This document shows, piece by piece, positions 27,859 through 37,068 of a DNA stretch of 64,000 bases (positions within the stretch are counted from its first letter, which is position 1; each line of letters begins with the position of its first letter). Location: the NCBI RefSeq assembly GCF_000316625.1, contig NC_019676.1:669001-733000 (forward strand). Direction: 5' to 3'. The notes beneath the pieces are model-generated. The model did not search any database and was not told the DNA's origin. It saw only the letters and a program-made list of their open reading frames with translations. The DNA comes from Nostoc sp. PCC 7107 (GTDB lineage: Bacteria > Cyanobacteriota > Cyanobacteriia > Cyanobacteriales > Nostocaceae). A program made the position numbers and the translations under genes.

Positions 27859-29202
27859 ATGAAAGAAGAATTAACGACTTTAGAATCTAGCTTCAATCAA
27901 ATTTTAGAAACTCTGCTCATCAAGAAATTAGCAGGTGAGGAATTTACCCTCAAACTCGGTAGTGAAAGAAGTCAGTTTACCCGATTTAATCATGCAAAAG
28001 TTAGACAAACTGGTTGTGTAGCTGATGGGTGGATTGAACTGACTTTAATGGCAGAGCAACGTAGTAGTTCTCGACAGTTTACTTTTACCGGAAATCGGGA
28101 AAAAGACTCCCAAAGAGCATATCAAGCTTTACAAGAATTACGGTGTGAATTGCCTTTATTACCTGTTGATCCTTACTTAGTTTTACCTTCTGGAAATAAT
28201 ACTAGTCGAGAAGTTCATCATAGTAATTTATTAGCACCAGAAGCAGTAGCTTCCAGCATATTAGATGAAGTAATAGAATTAGATTTTACTGGGATTTATG
28301 CTGGAGGCGTAGTCATTAAAGGTTATGGAGATTCTAGCGGACAAAAACATTGGTTTGCTACCGACACTTTCACCTTAGATTATTCTTTATTTAGTAGTTC
28401 TGGACAAGCAGTCAAAGGGACATTTGCCGGAATTAGCTGGGATTTAGCCAGTTACACAGCTAAAATTAATGAAGCCAAAAAACAACTAAAATTGCTGTCT
28501 CGTCCCCTAAAAGAAGTGCCTAGAGGACAATACAAAACTTACTTTGCACCTGCGGCTGTGGCTGATTTATTGCAAATGCTTTCTTGGAGTGCTGTGGGTG
28601 AAGCAGATATCCAACAAGGTAACAGTGCTTTAGCCGCTTTATCCAGAAAAGAAAAACAGTGGTCTGCCAAATTTAATTTAAAAGAAAACTTTCAATTAGG
28701 TTTAGTGCCGCGCTTTAATGAATTAGGCGAAATGGCAGCACCAGAGTTACCAATAATTGAGCAAGGAATTTTAGTAAATAGTTTAGTTAATTCTCGAACT
28801 GCGAAAGAATATCAAAAAATTGCTAATGGCGCTAATAGTTCCGAAACTTTACGTACACCAGAAATCAGACCAGGAAATTTAAAACTTGAGCAGATTTTAT
28901 CTAACTTAGATACAGGCTTATATCTCTCGAATTTACATTATTTAAATTGGAGCGATCGCCCTACAGGTAGAATTACTGGTATGACCCGTTACGCCTGTTT
29001 TTGGGTAGAGAATGGCGAAATCATCGCACCTATCGAAAATCTCCGCTTTGACGACAGCCTCTATCGTTTTTGGGGAGAAAATTTAGTCGATTTCACTAAC
29101 TTTCAAGAATTTATTCCCGAAGTCGGCACTTATGATAGCCGCCAATTAGGTGGAAGTTTAGTTCCTGGGATGTTAGTAAATGATTTTACTTACACTTTGT
29201 AA
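27859..29202 (+). CDS. tldE: TldE/PmbA-family subunit, partner of TldD
   Basis: The 447-residue protein shares the TldD/PmbA fold but lacks the HExxxH zinc site, as expected of the TldE partner. Recognisable segments are QFTRFNHAKVRQTGCVADGW near the N-terminus, YAGGVVIKGYGDSSGQKHWF, and the end RQLGGSLVPGMLVNDFTYTL. With TldD it should form the heterodimeric peptidase. It is separated from tldD by a repeat-bearing 157-bp gap. Confidence 0.88.
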   Translation: MKEELTTLESSFNQILETLLIKKLAGEEFTLKLGSERSQFTRFNHAKVRQTGCVADGWIELTLMAEQRSSSRQFTFTGNREKDSQRAYQALQELRCELPLLPVDPYLVLPSGNNTSREVHHSNLLAPEAVASSILDEVIELDFTGIYAGGVVIKGYGDSSGQKHWFATDTFTLDYSLFSSSGQAVKGTFAGISWDLASYTAKINEAKKQLKLLSRPLKEVPRGQYKTYFAPAAVADLLQMLSWSAVGEADIQQGNSALAALSRKEKQWSAKFNLKENFQLGLVPRFNELGEMAAPELPIIEQGILVNSLVNSRTAKEYQKIANGANSSETLRTPEIRPGNLKLEQILSNLDTGLYLSNLHYLNWSDRPTGRITGMTRYACFWVENGEIIAPIENLRFDDSLYRFWGENLVDFTNFQEFIPEVGTYDSRQLGGSLVPGMLVNDFTYTL

Positions 29203-29231
29203 TCTCCGGCAAAAACATCTGTCTACGCAAC

Positions 29232-29261
29232 TTGACAAATTAGGGTATACTTTGGTATTCA
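29232..29261 (+). promoter_or_regulatory. Sigma70-type promoter candidate
   Basis: TTGACA at 29232-29237 and TATTCA at 29256-29261 are separated by 18 bp and lie immediately before the riboswitch aptamer. The -35 is consensus and the -10 is moderate. Confidence 0.45.
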
Positions 29262-29268
29262 AAGAACA

Positions 29269-29331
29269 GTGGTGATGAAACTCGCCTTCTGGAATAACCA
29301 GAAAACCGCCTGTGGGGCTGATAGTTTCTAG
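29269..29331 (+). promoter_or_regulatory. Fluoride riboswitch (crcB motif)
   Basis: The aptamer core matches the crcB motif. Stem 1 is GGTG (29271-29274) with CGCC (29283-29286). Its loop GAAACT (29277-29282) pairs perfectly with AGTTTC (29323-29328), the diagnostic pseudoknot. Stem 2 is GCC with GGC, followed by the conserved CTGAT. AACCGCC and GGGCTGAT are in the expected order. An extra perfect 6-bp hairpin (TTCTGG/CCAGAA) lies between stems 1 and 2, where the family tolerates insertions. It precedes a CLC-F-type antiporter, the usual regulated gene class. The expression platform downstream was not resolved. Confidence 0.85.
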
Positions 29332-29671
29332 TTCAATACTGCAATTAACCTGCTGTAAACCTGTAGGTAGTAAAGGCTAAAAACTATTAGTTAGGTTGGA
29401 ATAAATACAATGGGCGAAATTTTTTTTGCAATTTTCCAAAAAAGCTTCAGGATAATCAAGCGGCGATTTTCAGAAACTCCTGAAACAGCTTTAATCTGTA
29501 CCAACTGGATAGAATTAATAATTAAGGCGATTGCACTTGACGCTACGTTGAGTAATCAGATTACAAGTTTTTGCGATCGCAGACGGCCATTCTCATAGCA
29601 GTAAGATTGCTCTATTTTATCTATTTTGTTGACTTACCTCAAACAAAATTTAAATATTACCAAACTCAAAT

Positions 29672-30976
29672 ATGCCTAAATTACACCAGTTAGAACAGTT
29701 AATTGTCATACCTCAACTCAGCAAGTGGTTCATCATCTCCTTGGTTGTTGGTATTCTTTCTGGCATAGGTTCTGCTGCTCTTTTGGTATCGTTGGAATGG
29801 TCAAGCAATTGGCGAGAATCACATCTTTGGATAATTTCACTATTACCTTTAGGCGGTTTTTTAAGTGGTTGGATTTATCATCAGTTTGGCAAACGTGTAG
29901 AAGCAGGAAACAACCTTTTACTGGAAGAAATCTATAATCCTAAAGATATTATTCCCTTGCGGATGGCTCCTTTAGTTTTGTTTGGCACAGACCTAACTCA
30001 CTTCTTTGGAGGTTCTGCTGGTCGGGAAGGTACAGCCTTGCAAATAGCAGCTTCACTGGCAGATAGATTGACAAAGATATTCCACTTTAAACAAGCAGAT
30101 CGACGAATTCTATTAATGGCAGGTTTAAGTGGAGGATTTGCTTCAGTTTTCGGAACTCCCTTAGCAGGAAGCATCTTTGGTTTAGAAGTTTTAGCTATTG
30201 GGACAATCCAACATAATGCACTGTTTCCTTGTTTAATTGCCGCAGTTGTAGGCGATCGCGTTACCTTAATGTTAGGTTTGCATCATACAGCCTATCGTCA
30301 TGCCCCCGTTATCCCCACAATCACCTTCATAGGGATGATTTCGGCAATTGTCGCTGGTGCAATCTTTGGCATTGTAGCGATGATTTTTGCCAAATTAACT
30401 CATAAAATCAGCCACATTTTTCAAGAAAAAATCTCCTACCCTCCCTTACGCCCTGCCATCGGTGGAGTGATTGTGGCATTGGCTGTTTGGGCAGTCGGAA
30501 CTACAAAATACATTGGACTGGGTATTCCCACAATTGTTGATGCTTTTAATACTCAGTTACCACCGTGGGATTTTGCGGGAAAAATAGCTTTTACTGCTTT
30601 GACTTTGGGAGCAGGTTTTAAAGGAGGAGAAGTAACTCCTTTATTTTATATTGGTGCAACATTAGGTAATGCTTTGTCTTTAATATTAGCTCTACCGGCC
30701 CCATTACTTGCAGCTATGGGGTTTGTTGCTGTTTTTGGTGGTGCAGCCAATACTCCTATCGCCTCAACTTTGATGGGAATTGAACTGTTTGGATTAGAAT
30801 CGGGAGTTTTTATTGGTATTGCTTGTGTAGCCAGCTATGTTTTTTCTGGTCACGCTGGTATTTATAAAGCACAACGCATTGGCTCAGGTAAATACCATTT
30901 CATGGCTGTGCAAGAAGGACAAAGTTTAGCCACCCAAACTCTAGAAGCTGCTCGGACTGTAGAAAAAAACGATTGA
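29672..30976 (+). CDS. CLC-family fluoride/proton antiporter (CLC-F type)
   Basis: The 434-residue membrane protein has about ten or more hydrophobic helices. It has GGSAGREGTALQIAASLADR, the CLC gating-Glu motif in its CLC-F variant (GREGT rather than GREGP), and lacks the chloride-type GSGIP serine motif; the corresponding stretch is VLFGTDLTHFFGG. GAGFKGGEVTPLFYIGATLG and FGGAANTPIAS are the later CLC signatures. CLC-F proteins export fluoride in exchange for protons. The fluoride riboswitch 340 bp upstream supports this over chloride transport. Confidence 0.87.
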   Translation: MPKLHQLEQLIVIPQLSKWFIISLVVGILSGIGSAALLVSLEWSSNWRESHLWIISLLPLGGFLSGWIYHQFGKRVEAGNNLLLEEIYNPKDIIPLRMAPLVLFGTDLTHFFGGSAGREGTALQIAASLADRLTKIFHFKQADRRILLMAGLSGGFASVFGTPLAGSIFGLEVLAIGTIQHNALFPCLIAAVVGDRVTLMLGLHHTAYRHAPVIPTITFIGMISAIVAGAIFGIVAMIFAKLTHKISHIFQEKISYPPLRPAIGGVIVALAVWAVGTTKYIGLGIPTIVDAFNTQLPPWDFAGKIAFTALTLGAGFKGGEVTPLFYIGATLGNALSLILALPAPLLAAMGFVAVFGGAANTPIASTLMGIELFGLESGVFIGIACVASYVFSGHAGIYKAQRIGSGKYHFMAVQEGQSLATQTLEAARTVEKND

Positions 30977-31050
30977 AAAAAAAATTCATTTATTCAACGA
31001 CCTGCATTTTTGGAGATTTGTACACTTCATCAAATATTTGTGCAAGAGGT

Positions 31051-32721
31051 CTAATCCATAATTTCAATTTGATAACTGTAACCTTGCTCAGTTAAAAATA
31101 ACTGACGATGACGGGCAAAATCTTCTTCGCAAGTACGCAACGAAACTAAAGTATAAAATTGTGCGGGACGACCATCAGATTTAGGACGTAAAACTCTACC
31201 TAAACGCTGTGCTTCTTCTTGGCGAGAACCATATTTACCAGATACTTGAATAAGAATATCTGCATCGGGTAAATCAATGGCAAAGTTACCAACTCTGGAT
31301 AAAACCAGTCCACCTAATTTACCCTCTCGAAAAGCTTGATAGAGTTTTTCTCGCTCTTTTTCGGGGGTTTTACCAGTAATTAAAGGTAGTTGGGTAACTT
31401 GGGCGATCGCTTCCAATTGCGAGAGAAATTCGCCAATAATTAAGATGCGGTGTCCTGACTCTCTCGCTAATAAATCTTTAATCACTTGCACCTTGCGCGG
31501 ATTTTCGGCGGCGACACGGAACTGATTTCGCCTGGGTGCTAAAGCATATTCCATTTGGCGTTCTTTATCTTGAGATACGCGAATTTCCGTGCAACTCGCC
31601 GTAGCAATGAAACCTCCACCTTCTAGTTCACGCCACGGAACATCGTAACGTTTCGGGCCGATCAGGGCGAAAACATCACCCTCTCTACCATCTTCCCGAA
31701 TCAGGGTGGCGGTGAGTCCTAAACGGCGGCGGGCTTGCAGTTCAGCCGTGATACGGAAAACTGGTGCGGGGAGGAGGTGAACTTCGTCGTAGATAATTAA
31801 ACCCCAAGAACGCGCACTAAATAAATCAAAGTGGGGAAAATCACCGTCGCGTTGATGGCGATAAGTCAGGATTTGATAAGTTGATAGGGTAATTGGCCCT
31901 GTATTTTTAACTTCGCCACTATATTCGGCGATCGCATCTTCTGGTAAATCTGTTTTATCCAATAATTCCCGCCGCCACTGCCGCACAGATGTTAAACTAG
32001 TACTTAGTACAAGTGTACTCTCTTGCACGGCGGCGATCGCAGTCATACCGACAATTGTCTTACCTGCACCGCAAGGTAGCACAATTACGCCACTGCCACC
32101 TTGTACTCTTCCCGACTGATAAAATGCTTCTGCTGCTTGACTTTGGTAGTCCCGCAGCAGAAATTTTTTGCCTGTGCGCGTTTCTTCGCGCAACTGAATT
32201 GCTAAAGCATCACCTGTAACATAACCTGCAATATCTTCCGCCGGATACCCAGTAGCTAACAAAGCTTGTTTGAGTACACCGCGTAAACTCGCCGCGACTT
32301 GAAAGGAAACTTCCGACAGTCGCTGACCTAATAACGGTGCAACTTGTTTATCCCGTGACAGCAATTCCGCCAAAGGGCGATCGCTGATTCGCAGTAGTAA
32401 ACTATCTCCATCACGCTCAATTACCGTTAATCCATAGCGACTACCCAAGGTGGTAATTTCTTGGGCGACAGCTTCCGGGATGGGATATTTTGCATAGTCC
32501 CGCAACGCCCCTACCATCGCCTCTACCTGCAACCCCGCCGCCCGCGCATTCCAAATACTTAGGGGTGTAATTTGGTAAGTGTGGATATGTTCGGGACTTT
32601 TGATTAGTTCAGCGAAAGGTGCGATCGCTTCTCTGGCTTTAGCTGCTGTAGGAGAATGTACTTCTAAAAGAATAGTGCGATCGCTCTGCACAATCAGCGC
32701 ATTTTCTGGGATGTAAGTCAT
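31051..32721 (-). CDS. XPB/Ssl2-like superfamily 2 DNA helicase
   Basis: The 556-residue protein has an N-terminal domain (about 1-170) and two RecA-like lobes. Motifs: Walker A LPCGAGKTIVGM, DEVH box IIYDEVHLLPAP, motif III with the XPB-specific RED triad LGLTATLIREDGRE, and motif VI EEAQRLGRVLRPK. Bacterial XPB homologues unwind 3'-5' and are implicated in DNA repair, but the cyanobacterial role is not established. The protein at 33860-35698 on the same strand is a likely partner, separated by a Ycf66 gene and an oppositely oriented Uma2 gene. Confidence 0.9.
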   Translation of the reverse strand: MTYIPENALIVQSDRTILLEVHSPTAAKAREAIAPFAELIKSPEHIHTYQITPLSIWNARAAGLQVEAMVGALRDYAKYPIPEAVAQEITTLGSRYGLTVIERDGDSLLLRISDRPLAELLSRDKQVAPLLGQRLSEVSFQVAASLRGVLKQALLATGYPAEDIAGYVTGDALAIQLREETRTGKKFLLRDYQSQAAEAFYQSGRVQGGSGVIVLPCGAGKTIVGMTAIAAVQESTLVLSTSLTSVRQWRRELLDKTDLPEDAIAEYSGEVKNTGPITLSTYQILTYRHQRDGDFPHFDLFSARSWGLIIYDEVHLLPAPVFRITAELQARRRLGLTATLIREDGREGDVFALIGPKRYDVPWRELEGGGFIATASCTEIRVSQDKERQMEYALAPRRNQFRVAAENPRKVQVIKDLLARESGHRILIIGEFLSQLEAIAQVTQLPLITGKTPEKEREKLYQAFREGKLGGLVLSRVGNFAIDLPDADILIQVSGKYGSRQEEAQRLGRVLRPKSDGRPAQFYTLVSLRTCEEDFARHRQLFLTEQGYSYQIEIMD

Positions 32722-32910
32722 AATTTTGTCAGCTAAATCCTACGAAATATAATTTAGTAATTCTGTCGAGTAATAGTATAGATAGCCTAAAATATTAAAG
32801 TAATGAAAAGGTAAAATCATCATAGTTGTTGGGTTTCGCTGGCGCTGCACTCAACCTACAATACCTAAAAGATACAAAATATGTTTAAAAAGCAGAAGTG
32901 AGGTAAACTT

Positions 32911-33498
32911 GTGCAAATACTAGAACCACAATATTTTACCATCCCAGAATATTTAAACTTAGAAGACAAAGCTGATTTTAAAAGTGAGTATATTGACGGA
33001 AGAATTATTCCAATGGCTGGTGGAACTGCAAATCATAATCGAATTTCTGGCAATTTTTATGCTATTTTGAATTTTGCTTTTAGGCAACAAGATTATGAAG
33101 TCTTTAACAGTGATATGCGGTTATGGATACCTAAACAACGTATTTATACATATCCGGACATTTCTATTGTTGCAGGTAAAATAGAATTTCTGGAAAATCG
33201 GACAGATACAATTACCAATCCAAAATTAATTGTTGAGGTATTATCAAAATCCACTGAAAGTTATGATAGAGAAGGAAAATTTAAGGCATATCGTACCATA
33301 CCATCCTTTGAAGAATATTTATTAGTTGAGCAGGATAGAATTTTTGTAGAACATTTTTATAAGACTGCTAATAAGCGATGGTCTTTACAAGAATATGATG
33401 CCGAAGATGAGTTTATTAATTTAGTTACTGTTCCCTTGGAAATTAAATTACAAGATTTATACAACAAGGTAGAGTTTGAAGTTGAATCTGATGTTTAA
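32911..33498 (+). CDS. Uma2-family (DUF820) putative restriction endonuclease-like protein
   Basis: The 195-residue protein has the PD-(D/E)xK core of the Uma2 family: YTYPDISIVAGK supplies the Asp and PKLIVEVLSKSTESYDREGKF the E-x-(L/K) part, with FEEYLLVEQD following. GTG start with an AGTGAGGT stretch nearby. Uma2 proteins are highly amplified in Nostocales and often adjoin mobile or repeat sequence; their biological role is unsettled. This one is inserted between the XPB-like gene and its probable partner, on the opposite strand. Confidence 0.88.
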   Translation: MQILEPQYFTIPEYLNLEDKADFKSEYIDGRIIPMAGGTANHNRISGNFYAILNFAFRQQDYEVFNSDMRLWIPKQRIYTYPDISIVAGKIEFLENRTDTITNPKLIVEVLSKSTESYDREGKFKAYRTIPSFEEYLLVEQDRIFVEHFYKTANKRWSLQEYDAEDEFINLVTVPLEIKLQDLYNKVEFEVESDV

Positions 33499-33518
33499 CA
33501 ATGATCGCTCATCTTAAA

Positions 33519-33851
33519 CTACCGATTTCTATAGCCACCATTAATCACAATATCTTTAACACATAAATAAATAATCAACATAGTTGATAAGAGTTGCATG
33601 AATTGTAAAATTGGGTCTAGTCGCCAACCATGAAAAACCAAAATCAACCCAGAAGTTAGCAAGAAAATAGGGATAATTATAGTTTGGAAAACATAAAAAA
33701 TTAAAGATAAAGTTTCTAATCTTCTAGCGCGTTGAATCAGCAGAATTATCAGAGCCAGTAGATAAGCCACCGCAAAAACTATCTGTGCAAAACCAATCAA
33801 ACTAGCTATATTTAACCCGAAATTTACTTGCATTAAAATGAATTCATTCAT
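33519..33851 (-). CDS. Ycf66-family membrane protein
   Basis: The 110-residue protein has three hydrophobic helices and the Ycf66 signature VFHGWRLDPILQFMQLL in its second half, preceded by VNFGLNIASLIGFAQIVFAV. Ycf66 is conserved in cyanobacteria and some plastids; its function is unknown. It ends 20 bp from the convergent Uma2 gene and starts 8 bp downstream of the 612-residue helicase-associated gene, so it is probably co-transcribed with that gene. Confidence 0.8.
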   Translation of the reverse strand: MNEFILMQVNFGLNIASLIGFAQIVFAVAYLLALIILLIQRARRLETLSLIFYVFQTIIIPIFLLTSGLILVFHGWRLDPILQFMQLLSTMLIIYLCVKDIVINGGYRNR

Positions 33852-33859
33852 GAGGAATT

Positions 33860-35698
33860 TTAACCACTTAACGCAATACTATAACCCAATTTTTTCACGG
33901 CGTTACGGAATTTAGTTTCTGATTCGCTAGGCACAACTAAATGTTTTTCTCCTGCTAAAAAACACAGCTTTTTCGTGCGGGAATCGTTGGCTATTAAAAC
34001 AGCTAAAGCAGTATCAGTGCATTCTATCAACCGGGCTTGACCTCGATCGCGCAAACTATTGCCTCTCGCTTCTATATCGGCTAAAAATTGATTTACTGTC
34101 TCTGGCAATTCATGACCACTGCGGGCTTGCAGAAATTCTCGTAACTGGGTGATGCTTTGTCCTTCTTCTATTGCACTGAGTAACTTAGCCGTCTCCAAGC
34201 GCCACACCGCATCCGAAATTTTTTGGGCGTAAACATCCAGCAGGATAGTATCAGCAGGGGTGATGGGTTCGCCAGTCGCCGCTATTTCTAAGTTTGGTAA
34301 CACTCGAAATACTGTCCGTACTTCTAAAGGTGGTGGTGTATAGTCGTTTTGCAGACCTAAGCAATATGCACCCAAAGGTGTTAATTGCAAACACATCAAG
34401 CCGTCGTAACGGCTGAGAAAAGGTAAGTCATCGGTTCCCCATAAATCGGTGTAATCAGGGCGAACGCCGCCTGGGTGAACGTAGGCGATATTGATCATCC
34501 CCAAGGTGGCAACATATTCAAATAGCAGACATAAAGTATATCTGCCTTGCAGAATTTCCCAATCATCGCCATCATTACCTAAGCTACCGTAATGGGAATC
34601 ACTAATATACAAATTCCAAGGATTGCGGGTAACTTCAAAATCGTAGCCTTTGACAAGAATGCAGCGGAACAGTTCATTTACACCCAACCAACGCCCCACA
34701 GGACACTCGGCTAAAGCTTTGGTAATGGCTTCGCGGCGTTTGTCTGGTGCGGTTAAACCTTGCTTACCTTTGCCTGTTTGACCTTTAATGCTGTCTATTC
34801 GGCGTAGTTCGTCTAATACCTTATTTTTTAGCCATTTCTTCCAAATATTGCGGATAGTGGAGGCTGGTGGGTTGGTAAGGGCTTTTTGTCCAGTTTTGGT
34901 TAATACTAGGCGTTTGCTAGAAAGTTCGGCTAAACCTGCGGCTTGGACTAGCATTGCCCAGGCGAAGGGCTTAATAAAACCGATTTTTTCGTATGATGGT
35001 GTAGATGGGTCGTCGTTGTAATAATCGCTACCCGTCATGACAGAGGCGATCGCACTCATACTACTATTATTTGGATATCCAGTTTTATCGCTAACGCTGA
35101 GTTTTCCGGCGTTAATTAATCGTAGTACCGCCAGTAAATCTTGTTGCGCCGCAGTTTCCATTTCACACTGCTTGACGACAATTTCTTTTTCATGGGTTTC
35201 TCGTTCACGAGTTTTCCAGTTCCATTCTCGCCATTGCAAACAGAAAACTTCGGGACATTTATCTAAGCTATTAATCGAAAATTCGGCTGGTGGCTGAACA
35301 AAAGCTTTCAGGCGTGTTTGCAAATCTTGGGGGATAAAATTGCGGTAGATAAATAAGCACAATAATGATGGTTGACGCTTGTAACCGAATGCGTCAGCAG
35401 TTCCCCAATTAGGTGCTTCCAGATATTTAGCATAAAAACGCGTTTCGTTAAACAACCCATCTGTGTTGTGCAGAGTTTCTGCTACTGCTTTTTGTTGCAG
35501 ATGATCTAGTTCTCGCCACAATTGTTGCAGATTCTCCCCCACAAGATGGCGCTGAATCAACGCCATTATTTCTGCTTTACGAGTGGGTTTGCTATTAGCA
35601 TTTAGTAACGCTGCCAGCTTTTTCAGTTCATCAACAGATAATTGTTGTAGAGCCTCATCAACAGTGGTAATGCTTAACTGATCCTGATAGTAAGGCAT
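33860..35698 (-). CDS. Helicase-associated protein (Helicase_C_3-like), probable XPB partner
   Basis: The 612-residue protein has no Walker motifs. Its N-terminus (ALQQLSVDELKKLAALLNA) resembles a SAP-like helical module, the middle has winged-helix-like segments, and the end (about 470-612) resembles the non-motor domain that precedes the helicase lobes in bacterial XPB proteins. Actinobacterial XPB genes are neighboured by a similar large helicase-associated protein, which supports a joint role. A direct function is not known. It lies upstream of ycf66 and the XPB-like gene on the same strand. Confidence 0.6.
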   Translation of the reverse strand: MPYYQDQLSITTVDEALQQLSVDELKKLAALLNANSKPTRKAEIMALIQRHLVGENLQQLWRELDHLQQKAVAETLHNTDGLFNETRFYAKYLEAPNWGTADAFGYKRQPSLLCLFIYRNFIPQDLQTRLKAFVQPPAEFSINSLDKCPEVFCLQWREWNWKTRERETHEKEIVVKQCEMETAAQQDLLAVLRLINAGKLSVSDKTGYPNNSSMSAIASVMTGSDYYNDDPSTPSYEKIGFIKPFAWAMLVQAAGLAELSSKRLVLTKTGQKALTNPPASTIRNIWKKWLKNKVLDELRRIDSIKGQTGKGKQGLTAPDKRREAITKALAECPVGRWLGVNELFRCILVKGYDFEVTRNPWNLYISDSHYGSLGNDGDDWEILQGRYTLCLLFEYVATLGMINIAYVHPGGVRPDYTDLWGTDDLPFLSRYDGLMCLQLTPLGAYCLGLQNDYTPPPLEVRTVFRVLPNLEIAATGEPITPADTILLDVYAQKISDAVWRLETAKLLSAIEEGQSITQLREFLQARSGHELPETVNQFLADIEARGNSLRDRGQARLIECTDTALAVLIANDSRTKKLCFLAGEKHLVVPSESETKFRNAVKKLGYSIALSG

Positions 35699-35836
35699 GG
35701 CAATGCACTAGAAATAACCTGCAATTTTTACCCCATGAGCAAGATAGGGTTAGAAAAATTTTACAGTAGAGTTGATACTAATTCGTAATTCGTAATTGAA
35801 ATACAAAGCTATTTTTTTTGCCTTCTGCCTCAAGCA

Positions 35837-36520
35837 TTATTTCTTTTTAGAAGAATAACCTTGAGATTGATTTTCTTGGCGTAATTGTTGCCTGCCGTTA
35901 GTGATAATTCTTAACATATCTTTGAGGTCTTGCTCGATATTTTCGAGGACAGTATCAGCGTATTGATCAGCACCATCTTCAATTTCTTGAGCTTGAGCGA
36001 TCGCAGTTTGTCGCATTTGTTCTAATTCTTCCATACAAGCTTGTCGCCTGCGGTCAATTTCGGCGATGGTTTCCTGCATCATTTCCTCGCATTCTTGCTG
36101 GGTTGTTCGCCGGAGTTGTTCTGCTTCTCGTTCTGCCTGCCTGAGAATATCACTTTCTGCCAAAATTTGCGCTCTTTTGGCTTGGGCAGCTTCGACAATT
36201 TGCTGTCCATATTCTTCCGCTTCTAACATCACTTCTTGCTTGTGTTGCATAATCGCGGAGGCTTCCTGAAACACAGAAGGTAAGGAAACGCGAATAAAAT
36301 CTAGCTGTTCAAATAATTTTTCTTCGTCGATTAATGTGCGCCCTGTGAGAGGAACTCGCCAACTAGACAAAATTAAATCTTCTAAACGGTTGAGTTCCTG
36401 CTGAATGTCTACTCCTGTTCGAGAGTTGTCCCCGTTGCCGACTCCATTGGGATACTCTGGAGGGGCGGGATAATTGCCGTTGTGGTCGGGTTCGCTATTG
36501 GATAGTTGTTGTTGTAACAT
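35837..36520 (-). CDS. Coiled-coil protein (DivIVA/ATP-synthase-b-like)
   Basis: The 227-residue protein has a disordered N-terminus (about 1-35), then from about residue 75 to 205 a continuous charged helix rich in Glu, Gln, Ala and Arg (for example [20 protein letters not shown]) that predicts a long coiled coil, and a basic KKK end. Cyanobacterial homologues are often annotated as DivIVA-like. No catalytic motif is present, and a structural or cell-division scaffold role is only a suggestion. Its first 37 codons overlap the end of coaD in another frame by 112 bp. Confidence 0.65.
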   Translation of the reverse strand: MLQQQLSNSEPDHNGNYPAPPEYPNGVGNGDNSRTGVDIQQELNRLEDLILSSWRVPLTGRTLIDEEKLFEQLDFIRVSLPSVFQEASAIMQHKQEVMLEAEEYGQQIVEAAQAKRAQILAESDILRQAEREAEQLRRTTQQECEEMMQETIAEIDRRRQACMEELEQMRQTAIAQAQEIEDGADQYADTVLENIEQDLKDMLRIITNGRQQLRQENQSQGYSSKKK

Positions 36521-36981
36521 TTGTGTATATCTAAAGCAATGTGCGGGGGAACAAGATGATCGACAGAACCACCAAATCTTGCGATCTCTTTTATCACACT
36601 ACTACTTAAAAAACTATACTCATTTGATGTTGCGAGAAAAACTGTTTCAATTTGAGTAGACAGAGTTTTATTCGTGTGAGCCATCTGTAATTCTACTTCA
36701 AAGTCAGAAATTGCCCGTAAACCTCGTAACAACACCTGTGCTTGGCGCTGTTGGGCATAATTCACAGTCAAGCCATCAAAACTATCCGCTTCGACGTTTG
36801 GTAGATGCTGCGTAGCTATCCGAATTTGTTCTAATCGTTGTTGTACTGTAAACAACGGCACTTTATTCGGATTCCGCAACACAGCTACAACTACCTGGTC
36901 AAACAGCCGACTACCACGTTGAATAATATCAAGGTGTCCTAAAGTGATGGGGTCAAAACTGCCGGGATAGATAGCAATCAC
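36409..36981 (-). CDS. coaD: Phosphopantetheine adenylyltransferase
   Basis: CoaD makes dephospho-CoA from phosphopantetheine and ATP. The nucleotidyltransferase motif [16 protein letters not shown] starts at residue 4 from the chosen GTG start at 36981; a TTG at 36999 would add six residues. [21 protein letters not shown] and [14 protein letters not shown] are further signatures. The usual CoaD ends near [12 protein letters not shown]; the last ~35 residues here (Pro/Thr/Ile-rich) are an extension whose DNA overlaps the start of the downstream coiled-coil gene. Confidence 0.92.
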   Translation of the reverse strand: MIAIYPGSFDPITLGHLDIIQRGSRLFDQVVVAVLRNPNKVPLFTVQQRLEQIRIATQHLPNVEADSFDGLTVNYAQQRQAQVLLRGLRAISDFEVELQMAHTNKTLSTQIETVFLATSNEYSFLSSSVIKEIARFGGSVDHLVPPHIALDIHKCYNNNYPIANPTTTAIIPPLQSIPMESATGTTLEQE

Positions 36982-37068
36982 AATATTTTGATGTATCAAA
37001 GTTATTGAGGTGATTATATCGAATTACTCTATGCTGAGTGCTGAGTAAAAAGTACTATAACCTGTAAC

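Larger units (their letters stand above)
29203..29671. other. Leader region of the CLC-type antiporter gene
   Basis: The 469-bp region holds a promoter candidate (29232-29261) and a fluoride riboswitch (29269-29331). The remaining ~340 bp to the antiporter ATG is AT-rich and contains an open 62-codon frame (29410-29598) with no recognisable similarity. Confidence 0.6.

Noticed and set aside
29410-29598. 62-codon frame before the antiporter
   Set aside because: No recognisable similarity and no ribosome-binding site; kept only as an open question about the leader region.
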